Part shown: piece after piece, positions 36,575 through 46,964 of the stretch
Layout of the letters: every line of letters begins with the position of its first letter
Position numbering within the stretch: the first letter of the stretch is position 1
Origin: Terriglobia bacterium
GTDB lineage: Bacteria; Acidobacteriota; Terriglobia; Acidiferrales; UBA7541
Direction: 5' to 3'
NCBI GenBank assembly: GCA_023512135.1
Contig: JAIMAG010000011.1
Span: 1 to 64,000, forward strand
DNA length: 64,000 nt
Program-made: the position numbers and the translations under genes
Notes under the pieces: generated by a model
The model's input: only the letters and a program-made list of their open reading frames with translations
What the model was told of the DNA's origin: nothing
Database searches by the model: none

Positions 36575-37198
36575 ATGAGGACGACTTTGTGGGTTTTGGT
36601 GCTGGGCCTGTTGTTGCTGGCGCCGGGGGTGGTCGAGGCAGACACGCTGACCTTCCGCTTCCAGGGCGGCACTGTCGCCGGTACAACTGCGCTCAGCAAC
36701 TCGGATGACCCCTCGGAACTGACCGAAGTGTCTACGACAGGCGTTACCATTCAAGGCGCCCTCGGGACGGTAGAATTTACTACCGGCGCGTGGAACGACA
36801 GCACGTGGAGTTTCGATCCCGGTGGCTCGATCACGATCACCTCGAACGGCACCGGTGGTCTGCCGGCGGGGGTTCTGTTCAGCGGGTCGTTCACGAGCGC
36901 AGGCACGTGGACACTGATCAGCTATGCCGACGGCACCAGCGAGTGGGTGTTCGAGAGCCAAGTGAGCGGCTCGGCCAGCCCTGAGTTGCTGGCGGCGCTG
37001 GGCCTCTCCTCGGACATTTCTCAGTTTACGGCGACAATCACCATCAAGATCAACGCCGCGACGGGCATCGGGACCGTGGAATTCGGCAGCATTGTCAGCC
37101 ATACCCCGGAACCCGGGACTCTGGCCCTGCTCGGGGTCGGTCTGGGCGGAGTTGCACTGGCGCGGATGCGCCGGTTGAAGAACGGCAAGAACAAGTAA
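36575..37198 (+). CDS. PEP-CTERM sorting-domain surface protein
   Basis: The 207-residue protein has a signal peptide (MRTTLWVLVLGLLLLAPGVVEA), a beta-rich, Thr/Ser/Gly-rich domain of about 150 residues and a C-terminal PEP-CTERM signal: TPEPGTLALLGVGLGGVALARMRRLK, i.e. PEP, hydrophobic helix and Arg cluster. Such proteins are cut and anchored by exosortase (EpsH/XrtA), often with exopolysaccharide. No exosortase is in the window. It has its own predicted sigma54 promoter and a strong terminator, so although it sits between tdh and kbl it is an independent unit. The function of the mature part is unknown. Confidence 0.9.
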   Translation: MRTTLWVLVLGLLLLAPGVVEADTLTFRFQGGTVAGTTALSNSDDPSELTEVSTTGVTIQGALGTVEFTTGAWNDSTWSFDPGGSITITSNGTGGLPAGVLFSGSFTSAGTWTLISYADGTSEWVFESQVSGSASPELLAALGLSSDISQFTATITIKINAATGIGTVEFGSIVSHTPEPGTLALLGVGLGGVALARMRRLKNGKNK

Positions 37199-37228
37199 CA
37201 GAATCCGAAAACCCAACCAAGTCGCCTC

Positions 37229-37264
37229 AAAAAGCGCCCGTTTCACACGGGCGCTTTTTTGTTT
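37229..37264 (+). terminator. Strong rho-independent terminator after PEP-CTERM gene
   Basis: AAAAAGCGCCCG at 37229-37240 pairs with CGGGCGCTTTTTT around a 7-base loop and continues into GTTTT. The symmetrical A and T tracts let it work on either strand. Confidence 0.92.
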
Positions 37265-37387
37265 TGGACAACGAAGATGCCGGGGCCTGGGTTCACGCAG
37301 CGAGCCTGTGTCCGGTGATAGCACGTGACAGCACCGCCGGCTGAGACGGAATGCTGCCGGCGCGTGGGCAGCTCCGCGACGATTCGT

Positions 37388-37393
37388 TATAAT
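37388..37393 (+). promoter_or_regulatory. -10 element upstream of kbl
   Basis: A perfect TATAAT 44 bases before the kbl ATG. No convincing -35 hexamer is seen 16-18 bases upstream, so the promoter may need an activator. Confidence 0.45.
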
Positions 37394-37437
37394 GACGCCT
37401 CGCCGCAGACAAACGCCGCGCGAACCGGGGGACCGTC

Positions 37438-38640
37438 ATGACCACGACGACACGACCGCAACTGCAATATTTGGCAGAGGAAATCGAGCAACTAAAGGCC
37501 AAGCATCTCTACTTCCGCCTGCGCGTGCTCGAGGGCGAGCAGAAGCCGATTGCCAGATTCGACGGGCGCGAAGTCATCAACCTGAGCTCGAACAACTATC
37601 TCGGGCTGACCACGCACCGCGCACTGCGCCGCGCCGCAATCGAGGCCACGCGGCGCTACGGAGTGGGCTCGGGTGCGGTGCGCACCATCGCCGGCACGAT
37701 GAAGATTCACATGGAGCTGGAAGAGCAGATTGCGCGCTTCAAGGGCACGGAGGCCTGCGTCGTGTTTCAGTCCGGCTTTGCGGCGAATGCCGGCACGGTG
37801 GCGGCGATTCTGGGCAAGGATGATCTGATCATCTCCGACCGGCTGAACCACGCTTCGATCATCGACGGGGCACGGCTCTCGAAGGCCACCATCCGCATCT
37901 ACGAGCACAAGGACCTGGCCGACTGCGAACGAATCTGCCAGGAGACGCGCGACTGGCCGGGACGAAAACTGCTGATCACCGATGGCGTGTTCTCGATGGA
38001 TGGCGACATTGCGCCGTTGCCCCAGCTCTGCGAGCTGGCCGAGCGCTACCACTGCATCATGATGGTGGACGATGCGCATGCCTCGGGCGTGCTGGGCCGC
38101 GGCGGTCGCGGCACGGTGGACCACTTCGGCTGCCACGGCCGGGTGGACATTCAGGTCGGCACGCTGAGCAAGGCGATCGGGGCGCTGGGCGGTTATGTGT
38201 GCGGGTCGCGGGAGCTGATCGAGTATCTCTATCACCGCGCGCGTCCGTTTCTGTTTTCCACTTCCCATCCACCGTCGGTCACCGCCACCTGCCAGGCGGC
38301 ATTCGCTCTGCTCGATTCGGCCGAAGGCGATCGGCTGATCCGGAAGCTCTGGTCGAACACGAAGTTTTTCAAGCGGGGCCTGAAAAAACTCGGCTTCAAC
38401 ACGGGCATGAGCGAAACGCCGATCACGCCGGTGATCGTCGGCGACGCCGCCCGGGCATTCGAGTTTTCGCGGCGGCTGTTCGAGGCCGGAGTCTTTGCGC
38501 AGGCCGTCGGCTACCCGACCGTGCCGGAAGGACAGGCGCGCATTCGCACGATCGTCACGGCGGCGCACAAACGGGCCGACCTGGAACGTGCGCTGGAGAT
38601 TCTGGGGCGCGTCGGACGCGAGATGGAGCTGATTCACTGA
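37438..38640 (+). CDS. kbl: Glycine C-acetyltransferase (2-amino-3-ketobutyrate CoA ligase)
   Basis: Kbl splits 2-amino-3-ketobutyrate with CoA to glycine and acetyl-CoA, completing threonine breakdown begun by Tdh. The 400-residue product is an alpha-oxoamine synthase: LSSNNYLGLTTH near the start, HASIIDG, MVDDAHASGVLG and the PLP lysine K245 in GTLSKAIGALGGYV. The presence of tdh 1.1 kb upstream supports Kbl over the closely related BioF or serine palmitoyltransferase, although the sequence alone cannot fully exclude them. The gene has its own -10 element and is separated from tdh by the PEP-CTERM unit. Confidence 0.9.
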   Translation: MTTTTRPQLQYLAEEIEQLKAKHLYFRLRVLEGEQKPIARFDGREVINLSSNNYLGLTTHRALRRAAIEATRRYGVGSGAVRTIAGTMKIHMELEEQIARFKGTEACVVFQSGFAANAGTVAAILGKDDLIISDRLNHASIIDGARLSKATIRIYEHKDLADCERICQETRDWPGRKLLITDGVFSMDGDIAPLPQLCELAERYHCIMMVDDAHASGVLGRGGRGTVDHFGCHGRVDIQVGTLSKAIGALGGYVCGSRELIEYLYHRARPFLFSTSHPPSVTATCQAAFALLDSAEGDRLIRKLWSNTKFFKRGLKKLGFNTGMSETPITPVIVGDAARAFEFSRRLFEAGVFAQAVGYPTVPEGQARIRTIVTAAHKRADLERALEILGRVGREMELIH

Positions 38641-38768
38641 GCGCGGCAGCGGGCGACGGCACGTCCGGCTGTGGAAACCGGCGGAAAGAGGAACACGTCT
38701 GGGAAGTCTGGGCGGGGCGGAAAAAACCGCAGGCGCAATTCTGTGCTGTTCTCAGAAGGAGAGGTGTC

Positions 38769-41939
<3,171 letters not shown>

Positions 41940-41986
41940 CCGCAGGGGGACGCCGACACCCCGTCGGCGCAGAAAAAATACTTTAC

Positions 41987-42025
41987 AAGCTGCGCGTTTC
42001 CTCTTCGAGGTGCGCGCAGCTTTTT
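41987..42025 (+). terminator. Terminator after the M14 gene
   Basis: AAGCTGCGCG at 41987-41996 pairs with CGCGCAGCTT at 42013-42022 around a 16-base loop and runs into TTTTTG. A second hairpin (CGCCGAC...GTCGGCG, 41951-41969) precedes it. The genes on either side converge, so it may serve both. Confidence 0.75.
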
Positions 42026-42079
42026 GTTTGTGCAGGAAATTCAACCGGAGAAAGGGCAGTCGGCCGGAACAGACGGCGG

Positions 42080-44170
42080 TCACACCGTGCGCAGAACAGC
42101 GCCGAGTTGCTGGCCGAGCGCCTCTACGATGCGCACGACGAATTCGTTCACCTGTGCGTCGGTGAGGGTAGCGCGAAGGCTCTGAAAGGTAAGGCGCACC
42201 AGCAAAGAATACTTTCCCGGTGGAATCGTGCCGCCGTGAAAGCGATCGAGCGCTTCGATGCGCACCAGTTCGGGCAGGTCGAGCGCGCGGATGGTGTCGC
42301 GCACCTGCGCAAAGCGAACGGATCGGTCCAGCAGGAGCGAGAGATCGCGTTCGACAGCAGGAAACCGCGGGAGTTCGCGGAAACGGAGCGCAGCGCGGCG
42401 GGCCTCGTAGGCAGCGCAGAGGGGATCGAGCAGCAGCTCGGCGAGAAAGATTTCCTGCCGGAGCTTCAGCCGCGAGGTCAGGCGGCGATCGAGCATTCCG
42501 GCCACTCCGATTCCGCCGAAATCATCGCCGGCGGAGCAGAGCAGGCGCGCGCTCTGTTCCGGCGCCAGCCAGTCCGGCGCGCCCGGCTCCCACAGGAATC
42601 CGCCGACTCGTTCCCCCAGCGCCTCGAGGTCGCCCTTCAGGTCGGCAAACGAGAAGGCGCGCTCGGGCTCATGTATGGATTTGCGGCGGGCTAGGCCAGT
42701 GGCGCCGACCGTGAGCACAGCCCGTTCGACGGGCTGGCCGTTGTGCAGCTCGTAGCTGCGTCCGAATTCGAACAAGCGCAGGTTCCGCTGGCCGTGATTC
42801 AGGTTCCATTCCAGCACATCCACCATGCTGACAATTCCGCTGCGGCGCATCTGCGAAGTTTCGGCCGAGAGGGGATTGGCGATGGGCACGGGCTGGCGCT
42901 GCGGGGGCGCGAACAGGGCGTCGCGGTCCGGATGGACGAGCGGGCTGGCGATGATTTCGTCGTAGCCGAGTGCGAGCAGGGTGGCGCGCAGCTCGGCGAG
43001 GGCTTCGGCGTGGGGACGGAGCTGCGCCGGCTGGCGCGCGGGAGGCATGCGCGCGGGGAAGCGGTCGTAGCCGTAGTGGCGGGCGACCTCTTCGATCAGG
43101 TCGATTTCGCGGGTGACGTCGTGGCGCCAGGTGGGACGGACGCATTCCCAGGCGGCCATCAGCGAGCCGGCTCGGCCGCGAGTTTCATCCACCCGGACGG
43201 GAGCAAAGCCAAGCGCAGAAAGGATCGCTTCGATTTCGCGGTCCGGCACATCGGCGCCCATGACGCGGAGCAGCTCGCGGCGGGTGAGGAGGAGTTTCTG
43301 GCGTTCGGGCGGGCGCGGATAGACGTCCACGACGCCTGCGAGGACTTCTCCACCGGCGAGCTCGTGGATCAGCTCGGCGCAGCGGCGCGAGGCCAGCTCG
43401 GCCATCTCCGGGTCCATGCCGCGTTCGAAACGCGTGGAGGCCTCCGTGCGCAGTCCGAGGGCGCGGGCGGTGCGGCGGATCGAGACGGGATCGAACCAGG
43501 CGCATTCGAGCAGCACGTTTTTCGTCTCGAGTGCGATTTCGCTGGCCGCCCCGCCCATCACGCCGGCAATGCCCTGCGGGTGTTCGGCGTCGGCGACAAC
43601 GAGCATTTCCGGCGTGAGCTTGCGCTCAATGCCGTCCAGCGTGGTGATGCGCTCACCGGGCCGGGCGCGGCGGACGACAATGCGGCCCCCGCTCAGGCGG
43701 TCCAGGTCGAAGGCGTGCAGCGGATGGCCGAGTTCGAACATGACATAGTTCGTGGCATCCACGATGTTGTTGATGGACGCCTGGCCGAGCGCTTCCAGCC
43801 GCTCGCGCAACCAGGCCGGTGAAGGCCCCACCCGAACACCGCGAATCACCCGGGCGGTGAAGCGCGCGCAGAGCTCGGGCGCTTCGATGGTGACGCTGGT
43901 GGCGGCCGCGGCCTGTTCCCGCGCTTCGTTCAGTTTCGGCTGGATGCGCTTCAGAGAGGCGCGGAACGCGGTCGCCGCTTCCCGGGCCAGGCCGTAGTGG
44001 CCCAGGCAGTCGGGGCGGTTCGTGGTCAGATCCACTTCGAAGCGCGGGCCGGCCGGGGAATCTTCCACAGCATCCACGGTGATGCCGGCGGCGGAGAGCG
44101 CAGCGCGGAGTTGCTCCGGCGAAGCCGGCAGCTCCACGAATTCGAGCATCCATGCGTAAAGAGCTTTCAT
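42080..44170 (-). CDS. pheT: Phenylalanyl-tRNA synthetase beta subunit lacking the tRNA-binding (EMAP) insert
   Basis: PheT forms the alpha2beta2 phenylalanyl-tRNA synthetase with PheS. The 696-residue product starts with the B1 domain (MKALYAWMLEFVELPASPEQLRAALSAAGITVDAVED) and then moves within about 10 residues into FEVDLTTNRPDCLGHYGLARE, the B3-side motif. The OB-fold/EMAP tRNA-binding domain of about 110 residues found at this place in E. coli PheT is absent. B3/B4 editing, B5, the catalytic-like and the anticodon-binding C-terminal domain are present (ending VRIVEALGQQLGAVLR). The start overlaps the pheS stop by one base. Confidence 0.93.
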   Translation of the reverse strand: MKALYAWMLEFVELPASPEQLRAALSAAGITVDAVEDSPAGPRFEVDLTTNRPDCLGHYGLAREAATAFRASLKRIQPKLNEAREQAAAATSVTIEAPELCARFTARVIRGVRVGPSPAWLRERLEALGQASINNIVDATNYVMFELGHPLHAFDLDRLSGGRIVVRRARPGERITTLDGIERKLTPEMLVVADAEHPQGIAGVMGGAASEIALETKNVLLECAWFDPVSIRRTARALGLRTEASTRFERGMDPEMAELASRRCAELIHELAGGEVLAGVVDVYPRPPERQKLLLTRRELLRVMGADVPDREIEAILSALGFAPVRVDETRGRAGSLMAAWECVRPTWRHDVTREIDLIEEVARHYGYDRFPARMPPARQPAQLRPHAEALAELRATLLALGYDEIIASPLVHPDRDALFAPPQRQPVPIANPLSAETSQMRRSGIVSMVDVLEWNLNHGQRNLRLFEFGRSYELHNGQPVERAVLTVGATGLARRKSIHEPERAFSFADLKGDLEALGERVGGFLWEPGAPDWLAPEQSARLLCSAGDDFGGIGVAGMLDRRLTSRLKLRQEIFLAELLLDPLCAAYEARRAALRFRELPRFPAVERDLSLLLDRSVRFAQVRDTIRALDLPELVRIEALDRFHGGTIPPGKYSLLVRLTFQSLRATLTDAQVNEFVVRIVEALGQQLGAVLRTV

Positions 44171-45249
44171 CAGCGGAACTGGCGCAGGAAGCGCACGTCG
44201 TTCTGGAAAAACAACTGAATATCGTTGATGCCGTACTTCAGCATGGCCATGCGCTCCACGCCCATGCCGAAGGCGAACCCGGAGAATTTTTTCGCGTCGT
44301 ACTGCACGAAGCCGTACACGGCCGGGTCCACCATGCCGGCGCCGCAGAGCTCGATCCAGCCGGACTGTTTGCACAGGCGACAGCCGGCACCCTGACAGAC
44401 GAAACAACTGCCGTAGACATCGGCCGAAGGCTCGGTGAAGGGGAAGTAGCTGGGCTGCAGGCGCGTTTTCACCTTGGGTCCGAAGAATTCTCTGACGAAG
44501 TAGTCCATCACGCCGCGGAAGTCGCAGAAGGTGATGTCCGTATCCACGGCCAGACCTTCGACCTGGTAGAAGGCGAAAGCGTGTGTGGCGTCGGGGTTGT
44601 CGTGGCGATAGACCTTGCCGGGAACGATGATCCGCACCGGGGGCTGATGCTGTTCCATCCAGCGGATTTGCATCGGCGAGGTGTGCGTGCGCAGCAGCAA
44701 CTCACCCGGCCGCGGCGTTTGGACGTACAGTGTATCCCACATATCGCGCGCGGGGTGGTCGGCCGGGATGTTCAGGGCTTCGAAGTTGTAGTACGGAGTT
44801 TCGATTTCCGGCCCGTCCACGACGGTGAAGCCGATGCGCAGAAAGATTTGCTGGATTTCGTCCAGCACCTGGCCGAGGATGTGCCGCACGCCGAGGTAGC
44901 GTTCGAGGCCCGGGAGGGAGAGGTCGGGCTGCTCGGCCGGCTCTGCGGCGCGCGCAAGCGCCGGGGACTGCTGCAGGGTTTGCTCAACGTGCTGCCGCAG
45001 GGCATTCAGGAGCTGGCCGATGGCGCGCTTCAGCTCCGGCGGTGCCGGCTGGAGCCAGTTTTCGGTGATCTGCCGGATCCGGCCGGATTTGCGACCCACC
45101 CAGGCCACCCGCAGGGCTTCCCAGGCTGCCTCGTCGTGCGCTTCGGCAGCAGCGCGGTCGAATTCCGCACGCAGAGCTGCGAACAGCGCCTCCAGCTGGG
45201 CTGGCTCGGCCACGCCCAGTTCGGCAAGTGATTTCCGTGTGTCGGTCAC
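44170..45249 (-). CDS. pheS: Phenylalanyl-tRNA synthetase alpha subunit
   Basis: PheS carries the class II catalytic site that charges tRNA-Phe. The 359-residue product has the N-terminal coiled coil that contacts tRNA, then motif 2 (RTHTSPMQIRWM...PVRIIVPGKVYRHDNPDATH), the FxxVEGLAVD strand, and motif 3 (GFAFGMGVERMAMLKYGINDIQ). A Cys cluster (CFVCQGAGCRLCKQSGW) forms a small zinc-like knot seen in many bacterial PheS proteins. GTG 45249 is chosen since the family starts shortly before the coiled coil; the ribosome binding site is weak. It is in the thrS-infC-rpmI-rplT-pheS-pheT cluster. Confidence 0.94.
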   Translation of the reverse strand: MTDTRKSLAELGVAEPAQLEALFAALRAEFDRAAAEAHDEAAWEALRVAWVGRKSGRIRQITENWLQPAPPELKRAIGQLLNALRQHVEQTLQQSPALARAAEPAEQPDLSLPGLERYLGVRHILGQVLDEIQQIFLRIGFTVVDGPEIETPYYNFEALNIPADHPARDMWDTLYVQTPRPGELLLRTHTSPMQIRWMEQHQPPVRIIVPGKVYRHDNPDATHAFAFYQVEGLAVDTDITFCDFRGVMDYFVREFFGPKVKTRLQPSYFPFTEPSADVYGSCFVCQGAGCRLCKQSGWIELCGAGMVDPAVYGFVQYDAKKFSGFAFGMGVERMAMLKYGINDIQLFFQNDVRFLRQFR

Positions 45250-45340
45250 AGTGGTTCGGTCGCCCCAGTACGCCCGCAGGCGCAAAAGATTACACCAAAG
45301 CCCGGAAAAACGCGCAGCGGAGCCTGCTTGCCGGGCGGCG

Positions 45341-45700
45341 CTAGCCGGCCGCAGCCTGTTTGGCCTGGGCAGCCAGCTGGGCGAAGGCTTCGGCATCGCG
45401 CACGGCGATGTCTGCCAGTACCTTGCGGTCGAGTTCAATGCCACTCTTCTTCAGCCCGTGGATGAATTGGCTGTAGGAGAGGCCGTTCGTGCGGGCGGCC
45501 GCGCCGATGCGTTGAATCCAGAGCCGGCGGAACTGGCGCTTGCGCTGCCGGCGGTCGCGGTAGGCGTAGCGCAGGGCGCGCTCGACCGATTCTTTCGCCG
45601 CGCGGTACAGCTTGCTTTTGGTCAGGAAATATCCTTTGGCGCGCTTCAGGTATTTTTTGCGGCGGGCGCGCCGTTTGGTGCCGCGTTTGACTCTGGCCAT
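45341..45700 (-). CDS. rplT: 50S ribosomal protein L20
   Basis: L20 is an early assembly protein of the 50S subunit and, in E. coli, represses its own operon. The 119-residue product has the signature [24 protein letters not shown] and the [39 protein letters not shown] region. ATG 45700 has AAGGAGAG 6 bases upstream. An unusually long 246-base gap with stable hairpins separates it from rpmI. Confidence 0.97.
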   Translation of the reverse strand: MARVKRGTKRRARRKKYLKRAKGYFLTKSKLYRAAKESVERALRYAYRDRRQRKRQFRRLWIQRIGAAARTNGLSYSQFIHGLKKSGIELDRKVLADIAVRDAEAFAQLAAQAKQAAAG

Positions 45701-45946
45701 TTCGGCTCTCCTTGGCTTTGTTGTCGGACGTTCCGGAGACAGACGTGGCAGGAGGCGGGCGCTCCGGCCGCAGTGGCCCGCGATGCCACGGGTTTGTCTC
45801 ACAGATGCCCGCAAGCGGCAGCTAGCCGCTTCTCAGCCGGCAGGCACCCGTGTGCGCACTGCCTGGCTGCGGCACGCAGCGCCGCGAGTTTCTGCGGCGC
45901 GCGTGTGCGGGAACGATGGGCGGTATGCCGCCGCCCGGAAAAAATT
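45701..45946 (-). promoter_or_regulatory. Structured rpmI-rplT spacer, possible L20 leader
   Basis: This 246-base spacer contains at least two strong stems: GCGCCGC/GCGGCGC at 45879-45885 with 45894-45900, and AAGCGGC/GCCGCTT at 45813-45819 with 45825-45831. No gene is seen. In E. coli and B. subtilis L20 binds structures in this operon to control it. Whether this spacer is such a leader, or carries a promoter, cannot be decided by eye. Confidence 0.35.
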
Positions 45947-46165
45947 CTATGCGTAGGGCAGCATCGCGCGAACGTTGCGCGCGTCCGCGGGATGCACGGC
46001 AGCAGCTTTGCGCAGGCGCCGGATGCGCTTGGCCGGTTTGGTACTCAGCAAGTGACGCTTGTGCGAGCGTCGACGCAGCAGCTTACCTCCGGCGGTCACC
46101 TTAAAGCGCTTGGCGGCGCCGCGATGCGTCTTGATTTTCAGCTTCGTTTTTGGTTTGCGAGCCAT
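45947..46165 (-). CDS. rpmI: 50S ribosomal protein L35
   Basis: L35 is a small basic protein of the 50S subunit. The 72-residue product shows the family pattern MARKPKTKLKIKTHRGAAKRFKVTAGGKLLRRRSHKRHLLSTKPAKRIRRLRK. It begins 31 bases after infC, with a GAGGAG-type site in the spacer, in the conserved infC-rpmI-rplT order. Confidence 0.96.
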   Translation of the reverse strand: MARKPKTKLKIKTHRGAAKRFKVTAGGKLLRRRSHKRHLLSTKPAKRIRRLRKAAAVHPADARNVRAMLPYA

Positions 46166-46196
46166 GCCGGGCTCTCCTCGGTGAACGTGCGCTGGC

Positions 46197-46808
46197 CTAT
46201 CCGGCGGGCGGCGATTCCTGCGCCGCGCTGCCCGGCTGGGCGCCGGAAGTGCTGCGGCGACTGAGCCCCTTTTTGGGAGCCAGCAGGGCGAACAGAATAT
46301 TGGCCTCCATACGCGGAGGCATTTCCACCTGCGCCACGTGCTCCAAATCTTTGAGCAGGCGCTGCATTTTTTCTCGGCCCACTTCCGGGTGCGCCATTTC
46401 GCGGCCGCGGTGGAAAATCATCACCCGCACTTTCAGGCCGCGGGAGAGGAATTCCTCGATATGGTTTTTGCGCACCTGATAGTCGTGTTCGGCGGTGGAG
46501 GGGCGCAGCTTGATTTCTTTGATCTGTCCCGCACGCTGGTGTTTGCGCTGTTCGTGCTCCTTTTTGCTCTGCTGGTAGCGGTAGCGCCCGTAGTCCACGA
46601 TTTTGCAGACGGGAGGATCGGCGTTGGGCGAAATTTCCACCAGGTCCAGCCCGGCTTCGCGCGCCAGCTTGAGCGCTTCGTGCGGCGGCATGACGCCGAG
46701 CTGGTTGCCCTCCTCGTCGATCACGCGGACTTCGCGCGCGCGAATGCGTTCATTCACCCGGATGCGGTCCGGAGCCATCCGGGGACCACGAAAGAAACGC
46801 TGCTGGAT
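46197..46808 (-). CDS. infC: Translation initiation factor IF-3, probable AUC start
   Basis: IF-3 binds the 30S subunit and rejects non-canonical start codons. The 203-residue product has the N-domain (RIRVNERIRAREVRVIDEEGNQLGVM...ALKLAREAGLDLVEISPNADPPVCKI), the Lys-rich linker and the C-domain (KEIKLRPSTAEHDYQVRKNHIEEFLSRGLKVRVMIFHRGREM). The only strong Shine-Dalgarno site, GGAGG at 46816-46820, is 7 bases before an in-frame ATC at 46806-46808. The ATG at 46778 has no site. Rare AUU or AUC starts on infC are known in E. coli and Myxococcus and serve autoregulation. The C-terminus has a 25-residue Ser/Pro-rich extension. Confidence 0.92.
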   Translation of the reverse strand: MQQRFFRGPRMAPDRIRVNERIRAREVRVIDEEGNQLGVMPPHEALKLAREAGLDLVEISPNADPPVCKIVDYGRYRYQQSKKEHEQRKHQRAGQIKEIKLRPSTAEHDYQVRKNHIEEFLSRGLKVRVMIFHRGREMAHPEVGREKMQRLLKDLEHVAQVEMPPRMEANILFALLAPKKGLSRRSTSGAQPGSAAQESPPAG

Positions 46809-46821
46809 AGGCCCACCTCCG

Positions 46822-46848
46822 GAAACAAAAGGGCCGCACAAACGCGGC
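46822..46848 (-). terminator. Terminator-like hairpin just upstream of infC
   Basis: On the minus strand GCCGC pairs with GCGGC around GTTTGT and is followed by CCTTTTGTTT, immediately before the infC Shine-Dalgarno site. It is downstream of both thrS and the candidate infC promoter, so it could act as an attenuator as well as ending thrS transcripts. Confidence 0.5.
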
Positions 46849-46918
46849 ACCTGCGGGAGCCCCACCCCAACGTGAGGTCCGCCCCCGTCCCGCCCATCGG
46901 GCTGGGCACGGGGCGTTC

Positions 46919-46927
46919 AGTATACCA
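46919..46927 (-). promoter_or_regulatory. Extended -10 promoter candidate for infC
   Basis: On the minus strand the sequence TGGTATACT contains TATACT (46919-46924) preceded by the extended TGn element. A poor -35 (TTGCCG) lies 19 bases upstream. It would allow infC-rpmI-rplT transcription separate from thrS. Confidence 0.45.
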
Positions 46928-46964
46928 CGGGGTCGGCGCGAAGCGGCAAGCGAAACCGGCAGAG

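Noticed and set aside
36515-36575. Cyclic-di-GMP (GEMM) riboswitch before the PEP-CTERM gene
   Set aside because: A single short hairpin is present but the conserved GEMM bases and the second stem are missing.
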